A stretch of DNA of 64,000 nt from Bowmanella yangjiangensis (GCF_017255015.1 NZ_JAFKCS010000001.1:244772-308771); one strand, 5' to 3'; shown: positions 51,745 through 62,955, counted from the first letter of the stretch. Notes: a model not told the origin generated them from the sequence alone. A program made the numbers and translations.

Positions 51745-54700
51745 TTAGAAGGTGTAGTTAATACCCAGGTAGAAACGGCGGCCGTTGGTCCATTCGTTCA
51801 CCACAATTTTATTTAAATGGTTTTCGTAATAGGGCTTCAGGTCGGCCACTGGAATACCGCTGGCTTCAGACAGCATCTCAAACGCGGCATCGCCGGTAAT
51901 GGATGATTCAATAATTTGGTTGCCGTCATCATCTGTAGCGATAACACGGTTGCCGGTGGCGGCACCGTTTTCATCCACCTCATCAATCCACTTCATCTTA
52001 TTGATAACCGGGTCATTGACGATCTGGGTGCTATCCAGGTAGTGAACCACGTTCTCATTGGTCAGGTTGGTAACCGCGAAACTGGCTATCAGGTTGTCCA
52101 TGATTTTGTAGGTTGCTTTAAAGTCTAACTGTGAACGTGCATCGGTGTAGCGGATACCTTCGCTATTGCTCTGATTGGCAAATTCACTGCGATAGTTATA
52201 GGAAAGACGGGCCGAGAAGTCATCGTCTTCATAATAGATCGATGCATTTAAGGTGTCTTTCGACTGGCCAAACATAGGCTCTGTTTGGGTGGTGGTTTTA
52301 GCACTAAAACCGGTAACTTCGAAATATTCACGCTGTGAAGGGTCGCTTTGATGGGTTTCGATATCCGTCATATCGGCGATTTCATAGGCAAAGGTCGAAG
52401 TCGAGAATTTCTGATCCGGCACGTCGGTATAGGTGTAGTTAATCAGACCACCAAAGCCGTTACCTAAGTCATGCTGAAGCTGTACTTCTACCCCTTCGAC
52501 TTTCTGCTCACCGGTATTGAAGTAGGAACTGACTACATAGTCACCAAAAATGGCATAACCGTTATTGTCGGTTCGGCCTTCTTCACCCAGATAATCGAGG
52601 TTCTGCACCCGAGATGTTGAACGCACCATGTTCTTAATATCTTTCTGGAAGGCAGTAACGGCAAAGATCGAGGACTCGGCAAAGTACCATTCCAGTCCCA
52701 CTTCACTGTTTACTGAGGTGTAAGAGCCTAAGTTGGGGTTACCCACAGAGCCTCTGCGCTGCGAGTCCATGGCAAGACGTTCAGCATTACCTTCTGGTGT
52801 CAGATCTTGCTGACGGCCATCGGTGTAAAGTCTTTGTCTTTCGGTGACCAGATAGAAGGTACTTCTTAACTGGCTCAGGCTGGGGTGAGAGATGTTTTTC
52901 GACGCCGCGGCGCGCAAAATCAGATTGTCAGTTAAGTCATACGACAGGTTAAAGCTTGGCAAGTAGTCCTTGGTGGTGCTGGTTTGCACTAATGGTTCGT
53001 ACTTGTTAAAGCCAGCCAGCTCCGCAATGTAGTCAGGGGCGCTGGGGTCTGTGGGGTGAGAAAGTAACTGACCATTTTCGTCTTTGGCCACTTCTCTGCC
53101 AATGGACTCACGCTCGGTATCTACCACCCGCACGCCAACGTTACCACGGAATTTCTCGCCACTGAAGTTGACCATGGCATAGTAAGCCAGCAATTCTTCG
53201 GTCACATCATAGAAGTCACCGGCAGACTCGGTCAGGCCAGAGCGGCAACCGAAGTAGTTGCTGGAGCCCGATGCAGCAATGGCGTCTTCACAGGCGCCTT
53301 TGTTTGGTGCGCCTTCAGAATGCAGCAGCAGGAAGTGATCATTGAGCAGGGTATTTCGCTTATCCTGGTCAATATCAAAATACTCGTCGGGAATATCGTG
53401 ACCAGCTGTATCCAGGCCAGATACCGTGCCACCGACGAGTTGGTCAGCGAGGATTACCGGGAACTTACTGGTTTCGTTGGAATAGCCATGGAAAGTGGCA
53501 TTCTCGGTATAATAGTGTTCCGTACGCTGGATATTACGATACTTGGCACCGAATTTTACGCTATCGATGTAAAAGTCATTATCCAGCTCCCAGGTGACAT
53601 CGCCCTGGAAAAAGTCTTCGGTGTTTTCACGATAACGGGCGGTATTTCGCAGTCCACCTGTCAGCAGGTAGAACTCGTTGGTTGGGGCCAGTAAGAAGTT
53701 TTCAGCACGCTGTTGTGCGGCGGCCAATGCATCACCAGTTAACGAAGGATCAGCATGTAAGCCCCAATAAACCTTCTCGGTATCTGGGTCGTAACCGTAA
53801 CCCAGGTTTACCCCTTCATAGGTGGGGATTTTCAGGGCAGCGATGTCACCAGAATAGGGCGTCTCAGAGTCTCCATAACGGGTGGCAAGGGTGGTGGCCC
53901 TGTCCAGTACCGTACTGTCCGCCGTTGTCCGTCCAGCCTGAAGCTTAACGGTAAAGGCGTCTTTGGCGTAATCCATAGTCAGGTGAACGCGGTCTTGTTC
54001 GGTCTCAGTACCGCTACGATCGTTGGAATCCCTGCGCACCATTTCACCCCAGCGGGTATCACCAGCATAATAGTTGTTGCCGTCCCATACCATCCCGGCG
54101 CCACGTACCAGGTTGACGCCGTCAATAGGGGCTGTCGCTGACAACACGATATCGCTGATGGGATCCATCACCAGACGCGGGTCGATACCTTCTACACTGT
54201 TGCTGTATAGCAACTGGCTGATGCGGAAGGTTTGCGCATACAAGTTATCGTTTTTGTTGTCGCGATCTGAACTGTTGCGGTTTAACTCAAGGTTGAAGCT
54301 TAACGAATCAGACGGTGCCCATTGCAAATTCACCGTGGTATCCAGGCGACTTTCATCGGTAGAAAACGCCGGAGAGTACAGCATATTACCTATATGCCTG
54401 GGGGCTGTTTGTCCTAAGCCGCCGCTCCTTCGATCTCCTAAGAATAAACCCCAAGTGGGATCGATATAAGTGGGATCCATCACTTCATCAAGTTGCCCCC
54501 AGTTATTAGTATGGTTATTCCATACCCCTGAACTGTTAGGGTCATTGGTTAGTGAATAAGCGCCATTGCCTGCTACGGCTTCAAGGTCGCCATAGGTATA
54601 GCCGTTTAACGCCATATGTCTGGTAACAATCAGGTTATGGCCATTCATATGCCTTAACTTGATATCGCTGCTGGCACAGTCTTCCGTAGGGCAGGCGATG

Positions 54701-55467
54701 GGGTTGGTTTGCTGGAAGCCGGTACCTGCACCCATACCACCGGATTCAAACCCCGAGCGAAAAGCATTGCGTTGCTGAAGGCTAACCGCAATGGAGGCAC
54801 CAAACTTTTGGTCTTCAGAAACAAAGTTATAGGCTGTAGAAATCTGTGGAGAGGACTTCTCTGAAGAGTCATTGTATTCGCCCTCAATATTCAAGTAACC
54901 GTAACCGTCTCGTTGTTCTAATGGTTTTTTGGTATGCAGAACAACAGTGCCACCTATGCCGCCGGCATCTAAGTCAGCGCGGGCAGATTTATGCACTTCT
55001 ATCTTTGCCACCCGCTCTGCTGGAATGTTAGAAAAATCAAAGGCATTACTTTCAGCCTGACCTGGCAGGTACGACGCTGATTTGGCCGATTGACCGTTAA
55101 CCAGGGTATTGGTCAGTTCGGGCGAGGTACCACGAATGGAAATTTTAGCGCCTTCACCAAACTGACGTTCAATCTGTACACCGGGTATGCGCTGCAACGC
55201 CTCCGCCATATTTTTATCAGGGTTCTTGGCAATATCTTCGGTGTTGATTGAATCAACAACAGAGTTTGAAAAACGCTTGTTGTTTAAGTTCTCGCGCAGC
55301 GATGAGCGAATACCGGTGACCTGAATAATTTCAACGCCTTCCTTTTCGTTCTCTGCTGCGGTGCCTTGTGCGTCCTGAGCAGCGAAAGCAGCCATTGGCA
55401 TACTCGCGCTCATCACTAATGCAGTGCTTACTGCTAAAGCGGTTTTGGATAGTTGAATAGCCTTCAT
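51745..55467 (-). CDS. Large Caulobacter-type TonB-dependent receptor
   Basis: A 1240-residue receptor with signal peptide ending AAFAAQ. The region IIQVTGIRSSLRENLNNKRFSNSVVD, then AEALQRIPGVQIERQFGEG and SIRGTSPELTNTLVNGQ is characteristic of the large TonB receptors (TIGR01782 type) that import oligosaccharides and related organics in Alteromonadales. The barrel ends RRFYLGINYTF. AAGGA precedes the ATG by six bases. No glycoside hydrolase or sugar gene is adjacent, so the substrate is not assignable. Confidence 0.93.
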   Translation of the reverse strand: MKAIQLSKTALAVSTALVMSASMPMAAFAAQDAQGTAAENEKEGVEIIQVTGIRSSLRENLNNKRFSNSVVDSINTEDIAKNPDKNMAEALQRIPGVQIERQFGEGAKISIRGTSPELTNTLVNGQSAKSASYLPGQAESNAFDFSNIPAERVAKIEVHKSARADLDAGGIGGTVVLHTKKPLEQRDGYGYLNIEGEYNDSSEKSSPQISTAYNFVSEDQKFGASIAVSLQQRNAFRSGFESGGMGAGTGFQQTNPIACPTEDCASSDIKLRHMNGHNLIVTRHMALNGYTYGDLEAVAGNGAYSLTNDPNSSGVWNNHTNNWGQLDEVMDPTYIDPTWGLFLGDRRSGGLGQTAPRHIGNMLYSPAFSTDESRLDTTVNLQWAPSDSLSFNLELNRNSSDRDNKNDNLYAQTFRISQLLYSNSVEGIDPRLVMDPISDIVLSATAPIDGVNLVRGAGMVWDGNNYYAGDTRWGEMVRRDSNDRSGTETEQDRVHLTMDYAKDAFTVKLQAGRTTADSTVLDRATTLATRYGDSETPYSGDIAALKIPTYEGVNLGYGYDPDTEKVYWGLHADPSLTGDALAAAQQRAENFLLAPTNEFYLLTGGLRNTARYRENTEDFFQGDVTWELDNDFYIDSVKFGAKYRNIQRTEHYYTENATFHGYSNETSKFPVILADQLVGGTVSGLDTAGHDIPDEYFDIDQDKRNTLLNDHFLLLHSEGAPNKGACEDAIAASGSSNYFGCRSGLTESAGDFYDVTEELLAYYAMVNFSGEKFRGNVGVRVVDTERESIGREVAKDENGQLLSHPTDPSAPDYIAELAGFNKYEPLVQTSTTKDYLPSFNLSYDLTDNLILRAAASKNISHPSLSQLRSTFYLVTERQRLYTDGRQQDLTPEGNAERLAMDSQRRGSVGNPNLGSYTSVNSEVGLEWYFAESSIFAVTAFQKDIKNMVRSTSRVQNLDYLGEEGRTDNNGYAIFGDYVVSSYFNTGEQKVEGVEVQLQHDLGNGFGGLINYTYTDVPDQKFSTSTFAYEIADMTDIETHQSDPSQREYFEVTGFSAKTTTQTEPMFGQSKDTLNASIYYEDDDFSARLSYNYRSEFANQSNSEGIRYTDARSQLDFKATYKIMDNLIASFAVTNLTNENVVHYLDSTQIVNDPVINKMKWIDEVDENGAATGNRVIATDDDGNQIIESSITGDAAFEMLSEASGIPVADLKPYYENHLNKIVVNEWTNGRRFYLGINYTF

Positions 55468-56038
55468 ACCATTTCCTTCAGTTTAGATGTCGCCACTGTT
55501 GTTATGTCCACTCACTGCGAACCTCAGTTGTCGCCTCGCAGGACCGCAAAACGCGGTACTGATGCTTTATGCATTGACCCTTCCGGTTGTATCTCACCGA
55601 TTCAGATCTGCGCACCTCCTTCTACCGTTGCCGCCTTTTGCCGTGCCGCTTGCAGCCGCTAACTGCGCTAAGTACTGACTAACAAAGCAGAATTAGAGAG
55701 AAAACATCCAGAATAATCTATCACATGGTTAATGGATTGTGAAAAATAAATTATTACTGCGTGGGGAATAATTGTCCAATGTCTGTTTGGCATGGGGATC
55801 TTTGCTAGGCGTTAATGAGGCGTTTAGGGGCGACGCTCAGAGCACACATGCCTCTTTTTGTACACGCAGACTGAGCAACGCTGTCACTTGTTGGGTCTCT
55901 GCCTGAGCGTTGTTGTCTGGCTGGTTCTGGCCGCCTTGGCGGTGAGTGCCTCTTGTCGGCCTTTGAGTTTGGTCGGGCGTTTTGAACTGAGGTTGCAGAG
56001 TTACTTTTGAAATCAAAGTAATCTGGCGCTTTAAAAGC
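55468..56038. other. Long spacer upstream of the large TonB receptor
   Basis: About 570 bases. The right third carries a probable dispersed repeat (55837-56035). The middle has the hairpin arms ACCGC and GCGGT around 55538-55552. The AT-rich stretch 55680-55790 is the likely promoter area of the receptor. No gene was supported. Confidence 0.5.
55837..56035. repeat. Candidate dispersed intergenic repeat
   Basis: This stretch, directly after a GGDEF gene, has a composition and translated pattern (for example PRRPEPARQQ in one minus-strand frame) that I associate with a recurring intergenic element in Alteromonadales and relatives, often mis-called as a short protein. Only one copy is in the window, so the call relies on memory of the pattern. 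Confidence 0.35.
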
Positions 56039-57337
56039 TCACGTCTGGCTTTTTGAAAGTACCACCTGATCGCGGCCGCGTACTTTGGCATCGTACAAGG
56101 CCTTATCTGCCCGCTCTATAAACGCAGTTGGGCTTTCATCGCCTAACTGGGCGACGCCAAAGCTTGACGTTAAGCGAATATTGTTGGTCCATTGGTGGTC
56201 ACGAATTAGCCTGCGTAATGCCTGGGCCAGCTCATAGGCGTCTGATAACGAAGTATTGGGACAAACTAACAAAAACTCTTCTCCGCCCCATCGGGCCAAA
56301 AAGTCAGTGAAGCGGCAATTTTGACTAATGAGTTTTGAAAATTCCTTGAGAATCTCATCACCTACAGCGTGGCCATAGTTGTCATTAATAGACTTGAAGT
56401 GGTCGATATCAATGAACATGAGCGACAGTACCTCAAGTTCTTTAGTGAATATTTTTTCTATTCCAGCGCGATTCAGGGCACCTGTTAAGGGATCTCTCTC
56501 GGCCTGGTTTTTAAGCTCTTTGGTTTTGACGTTTAACAGTTGGTTGAGTTGCCTCAAATCCTCGGCTCTTTTTTCTGTTTCACTCAACTGCTTGTATGAC
56601 AATCTGAGGCTATAAAACAAAAAGCAAGCTGCCGAGCTGACCCACAGCGATATGAGGAAGAGCAAAATCTGACTGTTGGTAAAGTACTTACCATTAAACT
56701 GAATGTACTCTACCTCAATCAGATACTCACCAGGTTGAATGTTGTTGCCTGTTGCCAGCTCTAACATCATGACATTATCAAATTCAGGCACCGCGTATTT
56801 TATCGGCAGTTTTTGTTCAACTATCCACCAAGTCGCAACTTGCAGGCTTTTTAGAGGAATATCATTCCCTTCTGGTGAACGCTGTGGCCAATACTCAATG
56901 CCCACATACTTCCACGTGCCCGGATCGTCCAAACGACCATATGCAGGGTTAAAGTTTCTCAGTTGAAAGCGGAGACTCTCGTGCCCCTTATTGAGATAGC
57001 GTGCTTTGACATGCACAGAAGAAAAAGTCGAAAGATCAATGCCTTCTCCCTTTTGAGAGCCAGGCGCTTGAAAGAAGCCAATCGAAATTTCACAGAAAGG
57101 CCAACTGTATTCAGAGGCAATGATATGGCAGGCTAGTAGCCACTTGCCGTCTTTTTCGATTACCCTGGCAACGGAGCTTCCGCCATTGCTCTGATCTGAT
57201 ATGGCGCTTACATATTTTGTATCGCCAGGGCGAAGTACTAAGGTTCTTTCCAGTAAGAAAAACTGCAGAAATATTGCAACAAAGGTAATAACTAACAGCA
57301 AAACTAACGTGATGCTGTAGAGCTTTCGATGCTCCAT
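56039..57337 (-). CDS. Membrane-bound diguanylate cyclase with periplasmic CBM-like sensor
   Basis: A 432-residue protein. One membrane segment (residues 8-28) is followed by a periplasmic region of about 190 residues with a jelly-roll-like pattern (STFSSVHVKARYLNKGHESLRFQL) resembling carbohydrate-binding or CIA30-like modules, and a second membrane segment near 225-245. The GGDEF domain has DPLTGALNRAGI, DIDHFKSINDNYGH and GGEEF, with RFTD as I-site five residues before. It should make cyclic di-GMP in response to an extracytoplasmic cue, possibly a glycan, which is inference. Confidence 0.87.
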   Translation of the reverse strand: MEHRKLYSITLVLLLVITFVAIFLQFFLLERTLVLRPGDTKYVSAISDQSNGGSSVARVIEKDGKWLLACHIIASEYSWPFCEISIGFFQAPGSQKGEGIDLSTFSSVHVKARYLNKGHESLRFQLRNFNPAYGRLDDPGTWKYVGIEYWPQRSPEGNDIPLKSLQVATWWIVEQKLPIKYAVPEFDNVMMLELATGNNIQPGEYLIEVEYIQFNGKYFTNSQILLFLISLWVSSAACFLFYSLRLSYKQLSETEKRAEDLRQLNQLLNVKTKELKNQAERDPLTGALNRAGIEKIFTKELEVLSLMFIDIDHFKSINDNYGHAVGDEILKEFSKLISQNCRFTDFLARWGGEEFLLVCPNTSLSDAYELAQALRRLIRDHQWTNNIRLTSSFGVAQLGDESPTAFIERADKALYDAKVRGRDQVVLSKSQT

Positions 57338-57687
57338 AACAACCTCAATCTTTAAATAATTTCACGTCCGTTTGTAACTGGTTAAATCACTTTAGCTTAA
57401 CTGGGATACACAAGAATTTGCTGTGACATTAAAAATGACACTATTAAATCATGCTGTTAGTGGATGCTGCGGGAAGCGTGTTATTACATTTTCTGAGTCA
57501 AGGATTTGCCAATACTTCCAAGCAAAAACCACAATAAATGCCAATAGACAATGACCTCTGTACTGTCTTGTCAGGCTCAATATGCTTGAAAATAAAGCAA
57601 AAAGCTATGGTTACCGTGCGTTAGAATCGATGGTTCCGATTTATACTGGTTCTGCTTGCGCTAAAAGTACTGTAAGCACACTAGACT

Positions 57688-57719
57688 TATTAGGGGATCC
57701 ACATTGGAGTCCCCTAATA
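57688..57719 (-). terminator. Strong stem-loop downstream of the chemotaxis receptor
   Basis: TATTAGGGGA (57688-57697) pairs perfectly with TCCCCTAATA (57710-57719); the 12-base loop can itself form a short TCCA/TGGA stem. It lies about 55 bases after the receptor stop. Confidence 0.65.
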
Positions 57720-57753
57720 GGTTATTGACGCCGGAACGTGTTTGGCTCAAGGT

Positions 57754-57772
57754 CGCTCCTCGCTAAGGAGCG
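57754..57772 (-). terminator. Short stem-loop next to the chemotaxis receptor stop
   Basis: CGCTCCT (57754-57760) and AGGAGCG (57766-57772) pair around CGCTA, immediately after the stop at 57774. There is no U-run, so it may be an RNA-stabilising or partial terminator element. Confidence 0.45.
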
Positions 57773-57773
57773 C

Positions 57774-59072
57774 CTATCTGTTGGCTTTAAAGCTATTCAC
57801 TGTGCTATCTAAGTGCTTGGCGATACCGTGTAAGTCTTTCACAGTCTCATTATTGGTGTTGGCTTGCCGTTGGGCTTCATGGGATAAGTCGGTAACCCGG
57901 TGAATATTGTGATTGATATCATTGATCACCGCGCTCTGTTCTTCCGTTGCCGCCGCGATCTGTAAGTTTGAATCAGTTACGCGTTTTAATTTGCTCGTTA
58001 AGGTTTCGAGTTGCTGCGTATTGGTATTCAGCATACCGACCATATTGCCGACTTCTGTTTCCGATGCTTCCATATTCCTTACCGCAGAGGCTGACGCCGA
58101 TTTGAGCGCCAAGATCATCGCCTCAATTTCTTGGGTACTTTGTTGGGTTCTGCCCGCCAAATTGCGAACCTCATCCGCAACAACGGCAAATCCTCGCCCT
58201 TGCTCTCCAGCCCTGGCGGCTTCAATGGCTGCATTCAGTGCCAGCAAATTGGTTTGCTCAGCTATGCCTTGTATGGTTGTCAAAATACTATTGATTTTCT
58301 CTACCTGAGAACCTAGCTCTACTACTTCTTTTGCTGATTCAGCCATACGCGTATTGAGTTTCTCAGTATTGCTCATCATGATTTGGTAGTCGCTGTTCAT
58401 CTGGCTGCTTTGTTCGCTGGCATCCTGAATTTCGGCACTTGCCGCCTGAATATTTTGCGCTATCTCTTTGGCTGAGGCTTGCAGTTGGTTAATGGCTGCG
58501 GCTACGCTGTTCATATTGTCATTTACATGATTAATGCTTTGCATGGACGAGGAAGTGCAGCGTGCCACTTCATCAGCATTGCCCGTAACTTCGGTACTGG
58601 CAGAGCGAATTTCGTTCATCACTGTTTCCAGATCTGCCATCATTTTGTTCAACGCCTGTGCGAGAACACCCAGCTCATTACTTACATCCGTGCTTATCCG
58701 ATAATTTAGTGAGGTCTCAGGATCTGCCATGGTTGATATTTGACTAATCAAACCATCAACATTCGTCATGATTTTGCGCACCAGGAAGAAGCCGCAAGCA
58801 ATCAAAAGTGTCATAAGTACTAAGATTACCGGTATGGCTTTTGACGACAGACTGTCTTTTGCCTGCAGGCCAAAGTTGGTAAAGGTTTCTTCCAGAACCG
58901 CTTCTGAGGTTTCAGAGACAGTATTCAGCTGTACATAGCTCGCAGATTGTTTAGCTTGCTCCCTGATCATCTTGCCCATATCGGTAAGCGCTGCCGCCAC
59001 TATGATGATGGTGATAATCAAGGCAGGTAAAATGGCTACAAGAGTTAACTGAGTACGGATTGATAACTTCAT
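57774..59072 (-). CDS. Methyl-accepting chemotaxis protein
   Basis: A 432-residue chemoreceptor from the ATG at 59072, where [19 protein letters not shown] begins a typical first membrane helix; the longer frame to 59294 is unlikely. Two membrane segments enclose a short periplasmic part of only about 60 residues, followed by a HAMP-like region and the signalling domain with [20 protein letters not shown] at the tip. It relays to CheA/CheW. The small periplasmic part suggests it senses through a partner, the membrane or the cytoplasm. Confidence 0.93.
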   Translation of the reverse strand: MKLSIRTQLTLVAILPALIITIIIVAAALTDMGKMIREQAKQSASYVQLNTVSETSEAVLEETFTNFGLQAKDSLSSKAIPVILVLMTLLIACGFFLVRKIMTNVDGLISQISTMADPETSLNYRISTDVSNELGVLAQALNKMMADLETVMNEIRSASTEVTGNADEVARCTSSSMQSINHVNDNMNSVAAAINQLQASAKEIAQNIQAASAEIQDASEQSSQMNSDYQIMMSNTEKLNTRMAESAKEVVELGSQVEKINSILTTIQGIAEQTNLLALNAAIEAARAGEQGRGFAVVADEVRNLAGRTQQSTQEIEAMILALKSASASAVRNMEASETEVGNMVGMLNTNTQQLETLTSKLKRVTDSNLQIAAATEEQSAVINDINHNIHRVTDLSHEAQRQANTNNETVKDLHGIAKHLDSTVNSFKANR

Positions 59073-59629
59073 AAATGGGCTTGTTCCTAAACAGGCAAAA
59101 GTATGACATTCACTACCGGAATGTATGGTTGTAACTTGTCCTACCACATAGGATAAGTCACTGTATGTTAAAGTTTTGTTGATAACAACCGCTTTGACAA
59201 TGTGGTATCGACCTTCGGTGTCATGTTTACACCAAACCAATGCCAAAGTGCGGTTGAGTTGATGGGATTGCGCCAGGTGTACTTGTATTTTCAACAGCGT
59301 CCATACACGCCGCTGGCCTGTACTTTGAAGAGCGGGATCTGCTAAAGCAGTTTGGTAATACTTACCGCAAGTACAAACAGCAAATTGCCACTTTTATCCC
59401 AGGTATTTATTAGTTGTTGCTTATCTGACGTATGGCCCAGGTCATCGTCAGATAGCCCTTTAAGTTCTTTTGATTGATGCAGAGGTTTGTGTTCAAACCA
59501 GGTAACAAGGCATCAGGTCGCTGAATAGCCAAAACTGCAAGACGATATCTGCGATACCTTTCCTTTCTGTTACTCTGAAGGCAGTTTAATCTCTTACTGT
59601 TTTTGGCAAGTGACTGCCGGGAGCCCTTT
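59073..59629. other. Spacer with a decayed gene fragment
   Basis: About 555 bases between the chemotaxis receptor start and the next plus-strand gene. Its middle carries the MddA-like coding remnant (59303-59413). The receptor promoter must lie in 59073-59250. No other supported feature. Confidence 0.55.
59303..59413 (+). pseudogene. C-terminal remnant of an MddA/isoprenylcysteine methyltransferase-like gene
   Basis: A plus-strand frame ending in TAG at 59413 encodes [16 protein letters not shown] followed by [18 protein letters not shown]. The EERDL...FG..Y..Y....P pattern is the conserved C-terminal tail of the NnrU/isoprenylcysteine methyltransferase/MddA family (MddA makes dimethyl sulfide from methanethiol). 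The membrane-spanning body of the protein is missing: a stop lies in frame at about 59257 and the sequence before 59300 does not match. So only a scar of the gene remains. Confidence 0.55.
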
Positions 59630-60034
59630 ATGCCCATCTCATGCATTGCAAAAGCGTTACTGGTTTGGGTGGCAATATTGCTGCTGGCCATTACCAACGG
59701 CATTTTTCGTGAAGCGGTGTTGTTAAGCCTGTTTATAAAAAGCGCGGCGTTTATGCTGAGCGGTTTACTGCTATGCCTGTGTATCTTTGTGGTCACGTAC
59801 CTGACTTTACCCTGGCTGGGCCGAGGTTCCCCTCGTCGCTATTGGGCAGTGGGGATGTTCTGGCTGGTTTTAACCTTGTGCTTTGAGTTTGTGCTGGGCT
59901 ATATCATTCAGGGACATAGCTGGCAGCAGTTGCTGGAACCTTACACATTTAAAGACGGTAATCTCTGGCCCATTGTCTTGCTGGTTACGCTGGCATCTCC
60001 CTATCTGGCGGCCAGAGCTAAAAAATGGCTTTAG
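59630..60034 (+). CDS. Small integral membrane protein, unknown function
   Basis: A 134-residue protein with four membrane segments, charged loops (FREAVLL, GRGSPRRYW) and the C-terminus AARAKKWL. I chose the ATG at 59630 because GGGAG precedes it by six bases; the frame extends to a TTG at 59603. I do not recognise the family. Neighbouring genes give no functional clue. Confidence 0.7.
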   Translation: MPISCIAKALLVWVAILLLAITNGIFREAVLLSLFIKSAAFMLSGLLLCLCIFVVTYLTLPWLGRGSPRRYWAVGMFWLVLTLCFEFVLGYIIQGHSWQQLLEPYTFKDGNLWPIVLLVTLASPYLAARAKKWL

Positions 60035-60219
60035 TACCGCAGAGTTGCGTTTTTTATCAGTCTCTAAGCCATTTTATGGCGAATATCTTTGCCATACCTG
60101 AGTCTTGGCGACTAAGCTTGCCCCCATCGTGATTTTGATGCCAAGCACTGTGTTTAATTGTGCACCATAAATTGGTGGTGATAAGTGCTTGATATTCAGC
60201 GTGTAACAAGGATGCGTTG

Positions 60220-60780
60220 ATGAAGAAACTGCCGGTCGTATTGCTGTTTTTACCTTTACTGTGCGCTGCTGACGCCAAGGTGATTGAGAATTACCGTTAC
60301 TATAATGTGTCGGCAACGGAGAAAGGCCGCCTGCTAAGCGCGCTTAACAAGGCCTCGCCCATTCGTGAGGATGGCGAGATATTCCACGGTCATACCAAAT
60401 ATCATATCGGTTGGCGCTATTGGCGGGATAAGCGCGAAAAGCACTGTGCACTGACCAAGGTCGAGATTACCTTAAATCTGACCTACACCATGCCCAAGCT
60501 GGCATCCGTCAGCGAAGAGGTAAAACAGGTCTGGGATGCCTGGTATCCTAACCTTGCTCTGCATGAAGAGCGCCATGGCAAACTGGCCAAAGATACCGCT
60601 GCATTAATGGATCAAAAACTCAATGCCATAGGCCCACGGGACAACTGCCGGGTTTTGGAAAAAGACGTCAACAAGCAAGCAAATGCCCTGATGGCCGAGC
60701 TGAAGAAAGCCAACAAACACTATGATAACCAGACCAACCACGGCGAAACCGAAGGAGCCTGGCTACATTTACATCTTTAG
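60220..60780 (+). CDS. DUF922-family secreted putative zinc protease
   Basis: A 186-residue protein with a signal peptide ending LLCAADA. The central LALHEERHGKLAK contains an HExxH-type zinc-binding motif, and WRYWRDKREKHCALTKVEITLNL precedes it, as in the DUF922 family of predicted secreted Zn-dependent proteases. AAGGA lies seven bases before the ATG at 60220. It should act in the periplasm; the substrate is unknown. Confidence 0.82.
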   Translation: MKKLPVVLLFLPLLCAADAKVIENYRYYNVSATEKGRLLSALNKASPIREDGEIFHGHTKYHIGWRYWRDKREKHCALTKVEITLNLTYTMPKLASVSEEVKQVWDAWYPNLALHEERHGKLAKDTAALMDQKLNAIGPRDNCRVLEKDVNKQANALMAELKKANKHYDNQTNHGETEGAWLHLHL

Positions 60781-60802
60781 TGTGTTGATTGGCGATGCCT
60801 AA

Positions 60803-61717
60803 TTAGTTATCAGTCTGATGCGGGTTGTCTTCACGGCTTTGCGGCAGATGCTGCTGTAAGTAATCCAGCAGCAGACCAACACCGGGGGCGGTCCAGCGAC
60901 TGGCCGGATACAGCCCCCATATGCCTTCACTATCGGGTCTGTATGGGGCCAATACTTCTACCAGTTGCCCTTGTTGAATCTTGTCCAGCACATATTCTTC
61001 GGGTAATTGAACAATGCCGAGGGCCTTTTCGGCGGCATATAACAGGGAAACGCCGCTATTACAGCGCAAGCTGCCATTCACTGTGATGTTGCGTTCCTGG
61101 CCGTTGTCCTTAAAACGCCAGTAGCCCAGCGAGCCTAGCAAACAATTATGGCGTTTTAGTTGGTTTAATGTGCTGGGCTGGCCATAAGTCTGGATATAAG
61201 CGGGTGAAGCACAAGTGTATACATTGCGGCTGGCCAGTTTACGAAAACGCAAGCGGCTGTCTTCCAGTCGCCCCAGGCGAATAGCCAGATCCAGGCCGCT
61301 ATCGACAATATCCAGGCGGGCATTGGTCAGTTCCACTTCCAGACTGAGCTGTGGATAGTTCTCCTGAAAATCAATTAGCAGCGGCATCAGAATCCGCTCC
61401 CCGTAAGTGATAGGCGCGGTAAGACGAATCTTGCCCTTGGGCGTGCTTTGCAGCTCCTGCAAAGCTTGCTCAGCGTCCTCAAAACCGTCCATCAGTTGGC
61501 GGCACTGCTGATAGTAACGCTGGCCAGTTTCAGATACCCGCACCTTGCGCGTGGTGCGGTGCAGCAGTTGAACGCCCAGACGCTGTTCCAACTGATTGAC
61601 CTGGCGGCTGACTTGGGCGGTGGATACTTGCAAACGTTGGGCGGCAGCGGTAAAGCTGCCGGTTTCCACTATGCAGACAAACTCGGCGATGCCATTCCAG
61701 ACAGGGAGGTAGCTCAT
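60803..61717 (-). CDS. LysR-family transcriptional regulator
   Basis: A 304-residue regulator. The HTH is FTAAAQRLQVSTAQVSRQVNQLEQRLGVQLLHRTTRKVRV, quoted only as a landmark at residues 22-61 (first part FTAAAQRLQVSTAQVSRQV). It is divergent from class III alcohol dehydrogenase, and LysR proteins with a TetA-like CrgA pattern often activate a divergent gene, so control of formaldehyde detoxification is likely but inferred. Confidence 0.9.
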   Translation of the reverse strand: MSYLPVWNGIAEFVCIVETGSFTAAAQRLQVSTAQVSRQVNQLEQRLGVQLLHRTTRKVRVSETGQRYYQQCRQLMDGFEDAEQALQELQSTPKGKIRLTAPITYGERILMPLLIDFQENYPQLSLEVELTNARLDIVDSGLDLAIRLGRLEDSRLRFRKLASRNVYTCASPAYIQTYGQPSTLNQLKRHNCLLGSLGYWRFKDNGQERNITVNGSLRCNSGVSLLYAAEKALGIVQLPEEYVLDKIQQGQLVEVLAPYRPDSEGIWGLYPASRWTAPGVGLLLDYLQQHLPQSREDNPHQTDN

Positions 61718-61734
61718 TGTTACATATGTGTAAT

Positions 61735-61763
61735 AGTGATTTTATTGGGTGGATATTATCACT
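61735..61763. promoter_or_regulatory. Candidate LysR site between lysR and the alcohol dehydrogenase gene
   Basis: AGTGAT (61735-61740) and ATCACT (61758-61763) form an inverted repeat in the divergent spacer, a position expected for the LysR operator. The 17-base gap is longer than the classical T-N11-A box, so it is tentative. Confidence 0.4.
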
Positions 61764-61812
61764 GTGTGGTGGCTAATGTAGGATCCTCTTCATATCATGT
61801 TATGAGGAATAA

Positions 61813-62940
<1,128 letters not shown>

Positions 62941-62955
62941 CTCATTGGTAAGTTG

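Larger units (their letters stand above)
57338..57773. other. Spacer downstream of the chemotaxis receptor, upstream of the cyclase
   Basis: About 435 bases. The right side holds two hairpins (57754-57772 and 57688-57719) that probably end the chemotaxis-receptor transcript. The left side must contain the promoter of the GGDEF gene; I see no clear consensus. No coding sequence was found. Confidence 0.5.

Noticed and set aside
55837-56091. 84-residue open frame on the minus strand
   Set aside because: It overlaps the end of the GGDEF gene, has low-complexity Gln/Arg-rich composition and lies in a probable intergenic repeat; no ribosome site.
59073-59294. N-terminal extension of the chemotaxis receptor
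   Set aside because: The typical receptor N-terminus with the first membrane helix begins at 59072; the extension has no homology pattern.
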